Below are positions 46,101 to 55,337 of a stretch of 64,000 bases of DNA, piece by piece. The stretch's first letter is position 1; each line of letters opens with the position of its first letter. Location: contig JAHELS010000002.1 in assembly GCA_024644085.1 (NCBI GenBank), forward strand, positions 32,431 through 96,430, read 5' to 3'. The notes below the pieces were generated by a model that saw only the letters and a list, made by a program, of their open reading frames with translations, did not search any database and was not told the origin of the DNA. This DNA is from Rhodopirellula sp. (GTDB taxonomy: Bacteria; Planctomycetota; Planctomycetia; Pirellulales; Pirellulaceae). The position numbers and the translations under genes were made by a program.

Positions 46101-48463
46101 CCTCGCCAATCGGCGACCGCTACCGGCACGACGGCAACAAGGGCCGAGGAGAGAAGAGCGCGACATTCACCGCGACGATTCCCGAAGCCGGCGATTATGA
46201 AATCCGCCTCCTCTTCACGTGGCACGAGAACCGGTCATCCCGAACGAAAGTCACGGTCACGGGAACTGGCGAAGAAGAGACACTCCGGATTAACCAGCGC
46301 CAGCCAGCAATGAACGATCGGGTCCCCAATACCCTGGGGATCTTCCGCTTCGAGGCAAACGCGAAGGCTCGCGTCACCATTTCGAACGAAGGCGCAGACG
46401 GATACGTGATTGTCGACGGGCTGCAAATTCTGCCCATCGATCTGGCCCGTGAAGAACGAACCGGCAAGCGGCCTTCCGGCTATGCAGAGATCGAGATGTC
46501 GAAAAAGCCCGTTCCGCTGGGCAACCCGATGGCGGCCCGGGTCGCGCTCTCTCCGTTGGCAAAGGAAACACGTCCGACCAAAGGGGGCGACACCGGCACG
46601 AAGCGCTCGGACGAACCAATTCGACTCAAGCAAGCCGCGACGCCCGCGGAGGTCGACGGAAAAGAGTTTGACGTCGTCGTGATTGGCGGGACCGGGGCCG
46701 GCGTGGCCTGCGCGGTGCGGGCGGCGCGCGAAGGTTGCCGCGTTTTACTCGTCCAGCACAACGGTCATGTCGGCGGCATGATGACAAACGGGCTCATGCA
46801 ATGGGACGCGCTGTACGGCGGCCCGCGTTCGCCGATCTTCACTGAGATGCTCCAGAACATCGAGGGCTATTACATTGAAACGTTCGGTCGCGACTCGAAA
46901 ACACATCAGACGATTCGCTGCACCCATGAGCACTATCCGATCAGTTGGGCCGAGCCGCACGTCGCCGAGCGCGAATACAATCGGTTGTTGGCCGCCGAAG
47001 AGAACATCACGCTGCTGCTCGATCACTATCCGGCGTCGGTCGGCAAAGATGGTCGGCTGATCCAAAGCGTTGTCCTGAGAACGCGGAAAAGTACTGACAC
47101 GATCACCGTCCGCGGCGCGACGTTTGTCGACGCCACCTACGAAGGCGACCTTTTCGCGCTCGCTGGAGTTGATTATCGGGTCGGCCGCGAGGCACGGGAC
47201 GAATACAACGAACCTCACGCCGGCAAGGTGTTCGCCAACATAGACTTCACCTCGCCACAGAGCGTCACCAGGGAGGGGATCAACATCCGCGCATACAATG
47301 CGCGACAAGGCAGCGTCGACCCGTCCAGTCCGTTCAGCGCCGATGGTGCCGTACAGGCCTACAACTATCGCTTCTGCGTTACCTCTGATCCTGCGAATCG
47401 AATTCCGATTCCCAAACCGGCGATCTATGACCGCGAGGAATACGTCGGCTACGGTCGCAAATACATCGGCTCATACAACGGTCCCAATCACAAGTCCCAC
47501 GTCAACAGCCCCATCCTTCCCGGCGAGAATCACGACTACCCTGACGGCGACTGGGACGCGCGCGACCGAATCACGCAGCGGCATCTCGAGTTCGGACTCG
47601 GCCTGATGTGGTTTCTGCAGAACGATGAATCGATTCCGCTTGAGCGACGGAAAAACTTTCAGATGTGGGGCCTGCCCAAAGACGAATACGCCGACAACGG
47701 CCACGTGCCGTACGAGATGTACGTCCGCGAAACCCGCCGCATCGTCGGCCGGCACGTCTTCACGGAGAACGATGGCAGCCTGGCGGCCGGGTATGCAAGA
47801 ACGCCGATTCACCCGGACAGCATCGCAATCACCGACTGGTACATGGATTCGCACTCCTGCACCACCGACAGCCGCGCCGGCTTCAAGTACGACGGAAAGT
47901 TAATCCTTACAGAAGAATCGCGGCCGTCACAGATACCGTATCGCTCGCTGTTACCGCGGAAGATCGACAACCTGTTAGTCCCTGTGTGTCTGTCTGCGAC
48001 CCACATCGCATGGGGCGCAGTCCGCCTCGAACCAGTTTTCATGCAAACCGGCGAAGCCGCCGGCTTCGCCGCCGCGCTCGCGAAACAGCAAAGTGTCGCG
48101 CCTGCTCAATTGGATGCAGACTTGCTGGTGCGAACACTCGTCGAACACCGGCAACTGGTGAGTTTCTTCAACGATCTGAAAGTGACCGATCCCGAACCAG
48201 TCATTCCCGCCGCGCAGTATTTCACCACCAGGGGTTTCTTCCATTCCTATGACGCCGCGCTCCACGAGCCGCTCACCGAAGCGTCGGCAAAGGTCTGGCG
48301 TCAGGGCTTCACCGAATTGCAGTCCGGTGCACTTGATCCCCGGGACCTAGCTGCCCAAGTCGCCAAAGCGGCGGCCGACACGGATTCGCCGCCGACAGAG
48401 CAGAGCCGTGGTGAAGAGATTCTGAAGATGTGGAAGCTGCTCTCCGCCAAAAGTAAGCTATGA
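43157..48463 (+). CDS. Sialidase / FAD-oxidoreductase / golvesin-like / FAD-oxidoreductase fusion (1768 residues)
   Basis: A Sec signal (LLLFSLFIASASA) precedes a sialidase domain (about 22-405) with YRIPGIVVT and Asp boxes STDGGKTWG, SDDDGATWT, SDDHGKTWQ, SDDEGQTWS, a more complete sialidase than others in the window. It joins directly to FAD module 1 (about 409-945; ADVCVYGGTSGGVAAV, GGMTSGGLSAVD, LDTTYEGDLLAAAG). A golvesin-type carbohydrate-binding-like domain follows (about 953-1098; DDNAADYQGAWA, YRHDGNKGRGEKSATF, DGYVIVDGLQI). FAD module 2 (about 1170-1768; FDVVVIGGTGAGVACAV, VDATYEGDLFALAG) ends the protein. The two FAD modules differ enough not to be a recent tandem duplication. Cofactor insertion after Sec export is not explained. 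The stop overlaps the next start (ATGA). Confidence 0.88.
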   Translation: MKTLLKSLLLFSLFIASASAVEKVDLFEAGKEGYALYRIPGIVVTKQGSVLAYCEARKSDRGDWGPIDVLMRRSTDGGKTWGPRQKIVHVEGDLPINPLAAAQNLDKPGDNTVNNPVAIVDHETGAVHFLYCLEYMRCFYMRSDDDGATWTEPVEITKSFEDFRSDYDWKVLATGPSHAIQLTHGPKRGRLIVPVWLSLGTGGHAHRPSVTATIYSDDHGKTWQRGDIAVPDTPEFIYPNETVVVQLADGSVMLNTRSESRTHRRLVTISPDGATNWSRPRFDQQLLEPICMAGIVRVREPRGDQPGVIAFSNPHNLSRADGKETPGKNRDRKNVTIKLSDDEGQTWSASHTLEEGFSGYSDLAALPDGTILCFYERGSTDGKNHYRTGRLTVARVTEDWVRDGIEADVCVYGGTSGGVAAVVQAARMGKRVVLLEPGRYLGGMTSGGLSAVDIGEPRSVGGIAREYFSRLVANYGKTLNWDQSFKGKGGPATGGAYSIEPHVAERVFEELVREAGGTVLRDARLASVKKDGARITELTIEDGRTIRAKMFLDTTYEGDLLAAAGVSYTVMREGNAKYAETYNGIQYAEKYKPRVSHRKPGANGRVPGGQGVWDRDFPLDPYVVKGDPTSGLLPLVSEGDPGEPGDPAPGVMAYCFRLCLSTAEDRLPIKPPPNYDPKTYELVARFIEACQENGDDMDLRWFSKHDPLPNQKWDFNTATFGGNLPGTSWEWAEASYDRRAEIATEIESYHRGLLHFLATDPRVPEKVKTDVARFGLPRDEFTDRGGWPHQIYVREGRRMVSDLVLTEHHTFGREVAPKPISLGSYGTDIHEIRRIVKDGVVIREGKVAGGRGGFGPYKIGYGAIVPKRAECENLFATFALSASHSAFASLRMEPVFMVTSQSAATAACLAIDQEVAVQEVDYGKLKTRLLADGQILSWPPPGAASPIAKPRKIVRAGSLPGIVLDDNAADYQGAWATSNAQPSPIGDRYRHDGNKGRGEKSATFTATIPEAGDYEIRLLFTWHENRSSRTKVTVTGTGEEETLRINQRQPAMNDRVPNTLGIFRFEANAKARVTISNEGADGYVIVDGLQILPIDLAREERTGKRPSGYAEIEMSKKPVPLGNPMAARVALSPLAKETRPTKGGDTGTKRSDEPIRLKQAATPAEVDGKEFDVVVIGGTGAGVACAVRAAREGCRVLLVQHNGHVGGMMTNGLMQWDALYGGPRSPIFTEMLQNIEGYYIETFGRDSKTHQTIRCTHEHYPISWAEPHVAEREYNRLLAAEENITLLLDHYPASVGKDGRLIQSVVLRTRKSTDTITVRGATFVDATYEGDLFALAGVDYRVGREARDEYNEPHAGKVFANIDFTSPQSVTREGINIRAYNARQGSVDPSSPFSADGAVQAYNYRFCVTSDPANRIPIPKPAIYDREEYVGYGRKYIGSYNGPNHKSHVNSPILPGENHDYPDGDWDARDRITQRHLEFGLGLMWFLQNDESIPLERRKNFQMWGLPKDEYADNGHVPYEMYVRETRRIVGRHVFTENDGSLAAGYARTPIHPDSIAITDWYMDSHSCTTDSRAGFKYDGKLILTEESRPSQIPYRSLLPRKIDNLLVPVCLSATHIAWGAVRLEPVFMQTGEAAGFAAALAKQQSVAPAQLDADLLVRTLVEHRQLVSFFNDLKVTDPEPVIPAAQYFTTRGFFHSYDAALHEPLTEASAKVWRQGFTELQSGALDPRDLAAQVAKAAADTDSPPTEQSRGEEILKMWKLLSAKSKL

Positions 48464-50334
48464 GAATGAATCAAAGCAGCTTGGGTACCGTTTTCCTCAT
48501 CTTGCTGATGTCGGTGTTTGCCTCTGCGCAAGCCGGTGAGCCCGTTTCTTCCGACGTCGTCATCTACGGCGCGACCCCGGCTGGCATTGCTGCCGCACTG
48601 ACCACTGCGGAAGGCCAGCGCAGCGTGCTGTTGATCGAACCGACGGCCCGGATCGGCGGGATGACGACGCACGGTCTTTCGCACTCGGACTTTCACAGCT
48701 TCGAATCGCTCCACGGACCTTTTCTCAAGTTCAGTCAGCGGGTGCTAAAGCACTACGAGACGACTTATGGCAAGGACTCGGAACAGGTCCGGGACTGCTG
48801 GCGAGGAACCCATGGCGAGCCATCGGCCAACCTGCTGATCTTTCAGCAGATGCTTGCCGAGAAGCCATCGATCAGGATCCTGATGCGGCATCGCCTCGAC
48901 GGCGTGTCTGTTGAAGATCACTCCATCACCACACTGACATTCTCGAACTCGGGCGGCGGCTCCGTTACGATCCAGCCGAGGATTGTGATCGACGCAAGTT
49001 ATGAGGGCGACCTGCTCGCTGCGGCGGGCGTGCCGTATCGCGTGGGACGGGAAGCCAGGTCTGAGTACGACGAATCGCTCGCCCCCGAAAAAGCTGATGG
49101 ACAGGTTCAGGGGTACAACTTTCGACTCTGCATGACGCAGGTTCCGAAGAACCGTGTCCCGGTTCCAATTCCGAAGAACTATGATCGCAACGACTATGCG
49201 GCTCTGGTTCCGCTGGTGAAAGCCGACAAATTTCGCTCGGCGTTTGGATACCCGGGCAGGCCGTTTGTGCTCAAAGCTCACCTGCCGATCCTTCCCAACC
49301 GCAAGCATGACATCAACGACGTTTCGAAGGGTTTGGTCCGCCTCTCCATGCCCGGTCGCAATCAGGGTTACGCTGAAGGCGATCTTGCCACGCGCCGCCG
49401 CATTGAACAGGAACATCTCGACTGGCAACTCGGCCTGATCCACTTCGTCCAGACCGATCCCGCACTTCCTGAAGCTTTTCGAAAGGAAGCCGCGACGTGG
49501 GGCCTGTGCCGTGATGAGTTCGCGGACACGAATCACATCCCGCCGCAGATCTATGTGCGGGAAGCCCGACGCATGGTCGGCCTCCGCGTCTACACCGAAG
49601 CCGACACGGAGTACGCCCCGAACGATGCCCGAGCCCGGTACCATCCGGACTCGATCGCAGTTGGCGAATACAGCCACAACTGTCACGGCACCAGTCACGA
49701 AGGTCCGAAGATCGGCGGTCGGCACACCGGCGAGTTTTATAAAGGCGTCACTCCGTATCAGATTCCCTACGGAGTTATTGTGCCGAAGAAAATGCGCAAC
49801 CTGCTTGTCCCGACCGCGTGCAGTGCGAGTCACGTCGGCTTCTGTACGATCCGTCTTGAGCCGATCTGGATGTCACTGGGCGGAGCCGCCGGACACGCCG
49901 CCGACATGGCCCTCGAAGCGAACGTCCCCGTCCAGCAGGTCGATGTCAAAGCGTTACAGAAACGGATCTGGTCTCACGGCGGCGCAACCATCCACGTCAG
50001 CGACGTTCCACCCGGTCATGCCGATTTCACCGCAGTGCAATGGTGGGCCGGACACGGTGGTCTGCACGGAGTGGAACGTGCGCCCGCGAAACCAGGCGCG
50101 CGAGGCAAACATATCGTCAGCCAATACTTCGAAGCCTTCCCGGGGCACGCCGCTATACTCGATCAACCGCTGGATGGGAAGTTGAGGAAACGCTGGACAG
50201 CCCTGGCGAAAGAACATCACCTGCCCGTTCCCGCCGAATCAGCCACACGCGGCGACTGGATTCGCGAGGTGTTTCATCAATCAAATACTCAACTTGGCAA
50301 TCCGAAGACCACGGACGAAGACGGTGGGCTCTGA
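48460..50334 (+). CDS. Exported FAD-dependent oxidoreductase
   Basis: The 624-residue protein has a Sec signal (LGTVFLILLMSVFASAQA) and a full FAD_oxidored domain: SDVVIYGATPAGIAAALTTA, RIGGMTTHGLSHSDFHSFE, IDASYEGDLLAAAGV, ARRMVGLRVYTEADTEYAP and TACSASHVGFCTIRLEPIWM. The C-terminal 110 residues (HVSDVPPGHADFTAVQWWAG) match the end of the oxidoreductase half at 39659, so the two are sister modules. The start codon overlaps the previous stop. A gap of 65 bases separates it from the next gene. Confidence 0.9.
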   Translation: MRMNQSSLGTVFLILLMSVFASAQAGEPVSSDVVIYGATPAGIAAALTTAEGQRSVLLIEPTARIGGMTTHGLSHSDFHSFESLHGPFLKFSQRVLKHYETTYGKDSEQVRDCWRGTHGEPSANLLIFQQMLAEKPSIRILMRHRLDGVSVEDHSITTLTFSNSGGGSVTIQPRIVIDASYEGDLLAAAGVPYRVGREARSEYDESLAPEKADGQVQGYNFRLCMTQVPKNRVPVPIPKNYDRNDYAALVPLVKADKFRSAFGYPGRPFVLKAHLPILPNRKHDINDVSKGLVRLSMPGRNQGYAEGDLATRRRIEQEHLDWQLGLIHFVQTDPALPEAFRKEAATWGLCRDEFADTNHIPPQIYVREARRMVGLRVYTEADTEYAPNDARARYHPDSIAVGEYSHNCHGTSHEGPKIGGRHTGEFYKGVTPYQIPYGVIVPKKMRNLLVPTACSASHVGFCTIRLEPIWMSLGGAAGHAADMALEANVPVQQVDVKALQKRIWSHGGATIHVSDVPPGHADFTAVQWWAGHGGLHGVERAPAKPGARGKHIVSQYFEAFPGHAAILDQPLDGKLRKRWTALAKEHHLPVPAESATRGDWIREVFHQSNTQLGNPKTTDEDGGL

Positions 50335-50399
50335 AAGATGAGATACCATCGACAATCCAACAAAACACTGACAACCGAATATCACCCATCGGCCACACT

Positions 50400-52166
50400 A
50401 TGCTGCGATTTATGGTCTTTGTTGTTCTGATTCTGCCGTGCGTGAATCTAATGGCCGCCGATCAGTCCTGGTCGCTTGATTCGGCGGAGTCATCTGAACT
50501 GAGTGTGCTCGGCAATGTTTCCGCTGCTGACGGAGTCGAAGGCAACAGCCTCGTTTTCGATGGTGAATCGCTTCTCAAAGTCAAAGACTCAGAACGACTC
50601 GCCGGCGGCGAAAAGGGATTTACGCTGACAGTGTGGGTGAATCCTTATCGGCTGGGCGGCGGACAACAGATGATTGCGGCGAAGAATCGCTACTCACTGG
50701 GCCAGCGACAGTGGAGTGTGTTGCTTGATAAAGACAAACGCTTTCGCCTGTATGTTTATCAAGGTCGTTGGGTAACGGCCGACCGCTCTGTCCAACCGAG
50801 ACCTGGGCACTGGCACCTGATTGGCGTCGTCGTTCGTCCGATGAACGCCGAGCTGTGGGTAAACGGCAAACTCGCGGGCCAAGTGAAGCTTTCGAAGCCG
50901 ATCCCGCAGACCCAAGCTCCGCTCACATTCGGCGGTGTCGATGACAACGGTCGCATTTGGCAGAACTTTGCTGGAGCGCTCGATGAGATTCGCCTTTTCG
51001 ATAAACCACTCGACGCCAAAGAAATGGCGGCGGCCTACCAACCGGTGACGGCCACCCACAAGATTCCAACGTCGCCGCATCCGTTCACTTTGTGGACCGG
51101 CTCGACGCTTCCAAAAACATCCGAAGCCGAAGTCCTCAAAGGCGTCCAATTTCACGTCATCAAGAAATATGAACGCAAGGTGGATGGGTACGGTTTTCTT
51201 CATGGTGTGGCTTTGGCTTGGCATCAGGCAAAGCTCTATGCTTCGTTCGGCCACAATAAGGGAAGTGAAAACACGCTCACGGAGGAAGGCCGATATTGTG
51301 TGAGTGAAGACGGCGGCAAGACCTGGTCAAAGGTCCGTACGATCGACGTTGGGATTGAAGACGATGATCTTGCGGTGAGTCATGGCGTCTTTCTTTCCCG
51401 AAAGCAAACACTGTGGGCGTTTCTCGGTGCCTTTCACGGAACTCGCAAAGGTGTTCACACCCGGGCCTACACGCTGAACGAAGAGACTGGCGAGTGGCGG
51501 GCGCAGGGCACGGTTGTCAGGGACGGTTTCTGGCCGATGACCGAGCCGGTCAAAATGGACGACGGCAACTGGATCATGCCGGGATTCATCGTGGGGCAAG
51601 GGAATCCCGCCGCCGTGGCGATCAGTGCTGGTGATGATCTGAAGAAATGGAAGACCGTGATCATTCCCCGTGGCGCCGGAGTCCGGAACATGTGGGGAGA
51701 GTCTTCCATATTCGTTGATGGCCAGCGTGTGACAAACATCGCGCGATACGGTGGGAAGGCGCTCGCGCTGGGTGCATCGAGCATGGATTACGGTCAAGCC
51801 TGGACGCCGTCCGCTGAGAGCAACCTGCCAATGGCGGCCTCGAAACCGTGTTCGGGAGTTCTCAGCAGCGGACAGCGCTACCTGATCTGTTCGACGACCG
51901 ACGACGGTGGAAATCGGCGCTCACCATTGACCATTGCGGTCAGCAAGCCGGGTGAGAACACGTTCTCGAAAGTATTTGTGATCCGGCACGCTGTGTTTGA
52001 GGACGGTCCAGGTGAATCTGATCAGGGTGCAGCTTTGTCGTATCCATACGCAGTCGAGTATCAGGAAGAACTTTACGTGGGCTATTCCAACAACGGCGAT
52101 CGGCGCGGCAACAACAACAGTGCTGAACTGGCAGTGATTCCGCTTGAGAAGCTGGCGGTGGAGTAG
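50400..52166 (+). CDS. Exported LamG-sialidase-like protein
   Basis: I start at ATG 50400, which opens a Sec signal (MLRFMVFVVLILPCVNLMA); the upstream open frame runs back over the previous gene and is rejected. The protein has 588 residues. Residues about 25-220 are a LamG/concanavalin-like domain (GFTLTVWVNPYRLGG, FAGALDEIRLFDKPLD), followed by a sialidase-like propeller (about 230-585; VSEDGGKTWSKVRTI, GNWIMPGFIVGQG, ICSTTDDGGNRRSP). The LamG part probably binds glycan. It precedes the next gene by 11 bases. Confidence 0.82.
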   Translation: MLRFMVFVVLILPCVNLMAADQSWSLDSAESSELSVLGNVSAADGVEGNSLVFDGESLLKVKDSERLAGGEKGFTLTVWVNPYRLGGGQQMIAAKNRYSLGQRQWSVLLDKDKRFRLYVYQGRWVTADRSVQPRPGHWHLIGVVVRPMNAELWVNGKLAGQVKLSKPIPQTQAPLTFGGVDDNGRIWQNFAGALDEIRLFDKPLDAKEMAAAYQPVTATHKIPTSPHPFTLWTGSTLPKTSEAEVLKGVQFHVIKKYERKVDGYGFLHGVALAWHQAKLYASFGHNKGSENTLTEEGRYCVSEDGGKTWSKVRTIDVGIEDDDLAVSHGVFLSRKQTLWAFLGAFHGTRKGVHTRAYTLNEETGEWRAQGTVVRDGFWPMTEPVKMDDGNWIMPGFIVGQGNPAAVAISAGDDLKKWKTVIIPRGAGVRNMWGESSIFVDGQRVTNIARYGGKALALGASSMDYGQAWTPSAESNLPMAASKPCSGVLSSGQRYLICSTTDDGGNRRSPLTIAVSKPGENTFSKVFVIRHAVFEDGPGESDQGAALSYPYAVEYQEELYVGYSNNGDRRGNNNSAELAVIPLEKLAVE

Positions 52167-52177
52167 GAGAGAACGAT

Positions 52178-55100
52178 ATGAGACGAGCAATCATTCCTTC
52201 AATCGCCGAAATCACCATTTGCCTGGTCTGTTCGTTCGTGGGCCAGCAGCCGACCGCGGCGAACGACGCGGAATTCACCGCGCATCCCGAAGCGAAGTTC
52301 GCAAACAGGACGCCGGCCGAGATCCATGCGTATGAACGCGGCGTTGCGGCCAAACTGAAATCGCTCAGCCAACGCGAGATTTGTGACCTCGCGCTCGTCC
52401 CGCCGATACTCAACACCAACCCGCTGCCCGAATTCGATTATGACCAGCTGGATTACGGTATGACCATCGGCATTACACAAACGCCGAAGGGACGCATCTG
52501 GTCTTGCTGGGTTGCAGGAGAAGATGGCGCTGGCGGGTTTTTCGTGCTCAACCGCAGCGAGCCGGACGGTGAGACATTTTCGAAACCGATGCTCGTAATC
52601 AACATGCATCGGAAAGGGTTGCCGGCGCGCAGCACACTGGTAGGCAACTTGTGGACGGATCCAGCGGGGAAAGTGTGGTTGTTCTTCAACCAGACAATTG
52701 GACATGTCGATGGACGCGATGGCGTCTGGGTGACGACCTGCAAAAATCCCGACGACGCCCAACCACAGTGGTCCAAACCGCGTCGCCTCTGTCACGGTTT
52801 CGTAATCTCCAAACCAACCATTCTTGCCAACGGCCAGTGGATGCTGCCGATTGAATTCATCAATTCCAGTACCTTTCCCGAGTTGAAAAAATACAGAGGC
52901 GCTAATCTGCTGGTCTCCGAAGATCAGGGAAGGACCTGGAGATGGCGAAGCGTGGCGTCGTTTCCAAACTCGAACTGGGTGGAACCGATGATCGTCGAAT
53001 TGAAAGACGGTCGTCTTTGGCTGCTTGCCCGAACTCGGACGGTCGTCATGCAGCGTTTCTCATCCGACGGTGGTCTTACCTGGACAAAGCCAACATTGCC
53101 AACCTTCAAACATCCGCGAGCACGGTTCTTCATCAGGCGACTTGCCTCCAGCCGTATCCTGTTGATCAAGCACGGCCAGACCATCGACGAGATTCCTGGT
53201 ACGGGACCTGATTACAAGGGAAACAACCGTTCTCATTTGACTGCGTGGCTCAGCGACGATGACGGCAAGACGTGGCGTGGCGGCTTGATGCTCGACGAGC
53301 GGACCGGCGTGTCGTACCCCGACGGTTTCCAGGCCCCCGACGGCACGATCTACATCTCCTGGGATCGCAACCGTGCCACGGACGGCGAGATCCTGATGGC
53401 CCGTTTCACTGAAGACGACATCCTCGCCAGAACGTTCAAAGGCCCGAAATCGAAGACGAAGATGCTCATCAGCCGCCCCCTCGCGCGCGAAGTCGCGCAG
53501 ATTCCTGCCTTCAAAGATCCGACATCTGGCGTGAACCGAAAGATTGACATGCCGCTCGTCGATCTTTCCGACGACAAGGATCGCCACTACGTTGTGGCGG
53601 CTGGAACGAAGTCTGTTTACCAGGGACACTGCGACACGGTCCTGCTGCCTGATGAAAAAACGATGTTCACAGCGTGGTGCCTTGGCCATGCGCAATGGGT
53701 CGGTCCAATCGCCAAAAGCACCGACGCCGGTCGCACTTGGAGCAAGCCGCTGAACGTGCCGGACAACTGGACGGAGACCTCGAACACGCCGGCTTTGCAT
53801 CGCCTCGTTGCTCCCGACGGGACAGCTCGTCTCTTCTGCTTTGCGGACGGGTTGGACTGGAGCCGGCAAGGCAAGCCGCCATATCCCATGCACCAATCGT
53901 ATTCCGAAGACGAAGGAAAAACGTGGACTCCGATGGCACCCAATGGGGTCGAAGGAGAAGTTCCTCCCAAGACCGTACTCAAGTTTGATGATGGCAAGCG
54001 GCTCGTGATGTGGAGCGACCTGCCGAGCTACGTTGTCCAGAGTGAGTCCCGCGATGGTGGCCTGACCTGGAGTTCCAGTCGCCGCATCCTCCGTGTCCCG
54101 GATCGCTGGTCGCAGCCTTGCGTCATCCGGTCTTCCAATGAAATGACCCACCTCATGCTACTGCGTGAAAACAGTCGCAAGCATCAGTCGCTTGTCTCCG
54201 TCAGCCGAGACGACGCGAAGACCTGGACCGCTCCCAAAGAACTGCCCGCCACACTCACAGGGGATCGCCACGTTGCAAAGTTTGCTCCGGACGGACGCCT
54301 CGTCGTCGCCTTCCGTGACGTGGCGAAGAGCAGTCCGACCTATGGCCATTACGTCGCATGGGTGGGACGCTTCGAAGACATCCTCGCCGGCAAACCGGGC
54401 GATTACCGCATCAAGCTCTTCCACAACACCCTGCGTCAGAGTTCGGACAAGCCGGGCCAGGGCAATGCCGACTGCGGCTATTCAGATCTCGAGGTGTTGC
54501 CAGACGGGACGATCATCGCGACGACCTACCTCAAATATGCCGAGGGGCCCGAAAAACATTCCGTCATGAACACGCGCTTCACGCTGGCGGAAACCGATGC
54601 GTTGGCCAAAGCAACCAAAATCGCCCCGGGAAAGCTCTCGGCGGAAGAAGCGGCTCAAGGATTTGTGTCGCTGTTCGACGGCAAATCGTTTGCCGGCTGG
54701 GAGCAGCAAGGAAACTGGGAGATCAGGCAGGGCGCCTTTGCCAGGGTGCGTCGAGGAGGGTCGCTCACTTACACCAAGGCGCTCGTGCCGGATGACTTCG
54801 AGCTGCGATTCGAATGGAGAGTCTCGAAGGGATGTAACTCCGGCGTCTACTACCGGCCGGCTCAGTACGAGTATCAAATCCTGGACAACGTCCACAGCCC
54901 CTATGGCGAAAACCCTCGGCAGGCAGCCGGCTCGCTATTTTTCTGCATGGCGCCCTCCAAAGACGCGACCAAACCCTTCGGCCAATGGAACAGCGGCGGG
55001 ATTAAATGCAAAGGGACAGTCATCGAGCACTGGGTTAATGGTGAGCGAGTTCTGTCATTCGACTACACAGACCCCAAGTGGGCCGAAATGGTCAAACTGC

Positions 55101-55315
55101 TGAAGATCCGTGGTGCGGATCTCACTGCCCGTGGCGGCCGGCTGTGGCTTCAGGACCACGGGCAGGATGTCTGGTTTCGCAAGCTTCGCTGGCGCGAGAT
55201 TCCCTCTGATGAGCCAGTTGCCGCGGATTCAATGTTCGTTCCTTTGCCTGTCACGGGAGAAGCTCTGAAGAAGGAACAGGAACGCGTGCGGCAAATGCTG
55301 AAAGCACGGAAATAG
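52178..55315 (+). CDS. Double sialidase-like propeller fused to DUF1080 (3-keto-disaccharide-hydrolase-type) domain
   Basis: The 1045-residue protein has a weak Sec signal (EITICLVCSFVGQQPTAA) and a good ribosome-binding site (GGAGAG, about six bases before ATG). Residues about 60-430 and 455-800 are two successive sialidase-like propellers with Asp boxes (SEDQGRTWR, SSDGGLTWT, SDDDGKTWR; then STDAGRTWS, SEDEGKTWT, SRDGGLTWS). Residues about 820-1040 are DUF1080 (GFVSLFDGKSFAGWEQQGNWEI, CNSGVYYRP, GQWNSGGIKCKGTVIEHWVNG, LWLQDHGQDVWFRKLRWREI). Some DUF1080 proteins are reported to cleave 3-keto-glycosides. The combination beside several sugar-oxidising-type flavoproteins is notable. I do not know whether either propeller is catalytic. 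Confidence 0.88.
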   Translation: MRRAIIPSIAEITICLVCSFVGQQPTAANDAEFTAHPEAKFANRTPAEIHAYERGVAAKLKSLSQREICDLALVPPILNTNPLPEFDYDQLDYGMTIGITQTPKGRIWSCWVAGEDGAGGFFVLNRSEPDGETFSKPMLVINMHRKGLPARSTLVGNLWTDPAGKVWLFFNQTIGHVDGRDGVWVTTCKNPDDAQPQWSKPRRLCHGFVISKPTILANGQWMLPIEFINSSTFPELKKYRGANLLVSEDQGRTWRWRSVASFPNSNWVEPMIVELKDGRLWLLARTRTVVMQRFSSDGGLTWTKPTLPTFKHPRARFFIRRLASSRILLIKHGQTIDEIPGTGPDYKGNNRSHLTAWLSDDDGKTWRGGLMLDERTGVSYPDGFQAPDGTIYISWDRNRATDGEILMARFTEDDILARTFKGPKSKTKMLISRPLAREVAQIPAFKDPTSGVNRKIDMPLVDLSDDKDRHYVVAAGTKSVYQGHCDTVLLPDEKTMFTAWCLGHAQWVGPIAKSTDAGRTWSKPLNVPDNWTETSNTPALHRLVAPDGTARLFCFADGLDWSRQGKPPYPMHQSYSEDEGKTWTPMAPNGVEGEVPPKTVLKFDDGKRLVMWSDLPSYVVQSESRDGGLTWSSSRRILRVPDRWSQPCVIRSSNEMTHLMLLRENSRKHQSLVSVSRDDAKTWTAPKELPATLTGDRHVAKFAPDGRLVVAFRDVAKSSPTYGHYVAWVGRFEDILAGKPGDYRIKLFHNTLRQSSDKPGQGNADCGYSDLEVLPDGTIIATTYLKYAEGPEKHSVMNTRFTLAETDALAKATKIAPGKLSAEEAAQGFVSLFDGKSFAGWEQQGNWEIRQGAFARVRRGGSLTYTKALVPDDFELRFEWRVSKGCNSGVYYRPAQYEYQILDNVHSPYGENPRQAAGSLFFCMAPSKDATKPFGQWNSGGIKCKGTVIEHWVNGERVLSFDYTDPKWAEMVKLLKIRGADLTARGGRLWLQDHGQDVWFRKLRWREIPSDEPVAADSMFVPLPVTGEALKKEQERVRQMLKARK

Positions 55316-55337
55316 ACTAGAAGACCTGAGAGATGAT

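Noticed and set aside
43157..48463. Reading the sialidase-FAD-FAD gene as three separate genes
   Set aside because: No stop, ribosome-binding site with start codon, or signal peptide was seen at either junction.
50040..50399. 120-codon N-terminal extension of the LamG-sialidase gene
   Set aside because: It overlaps the preceding oxidoreductase in another frame, and a clean signal peptide starts at ATG 50400.
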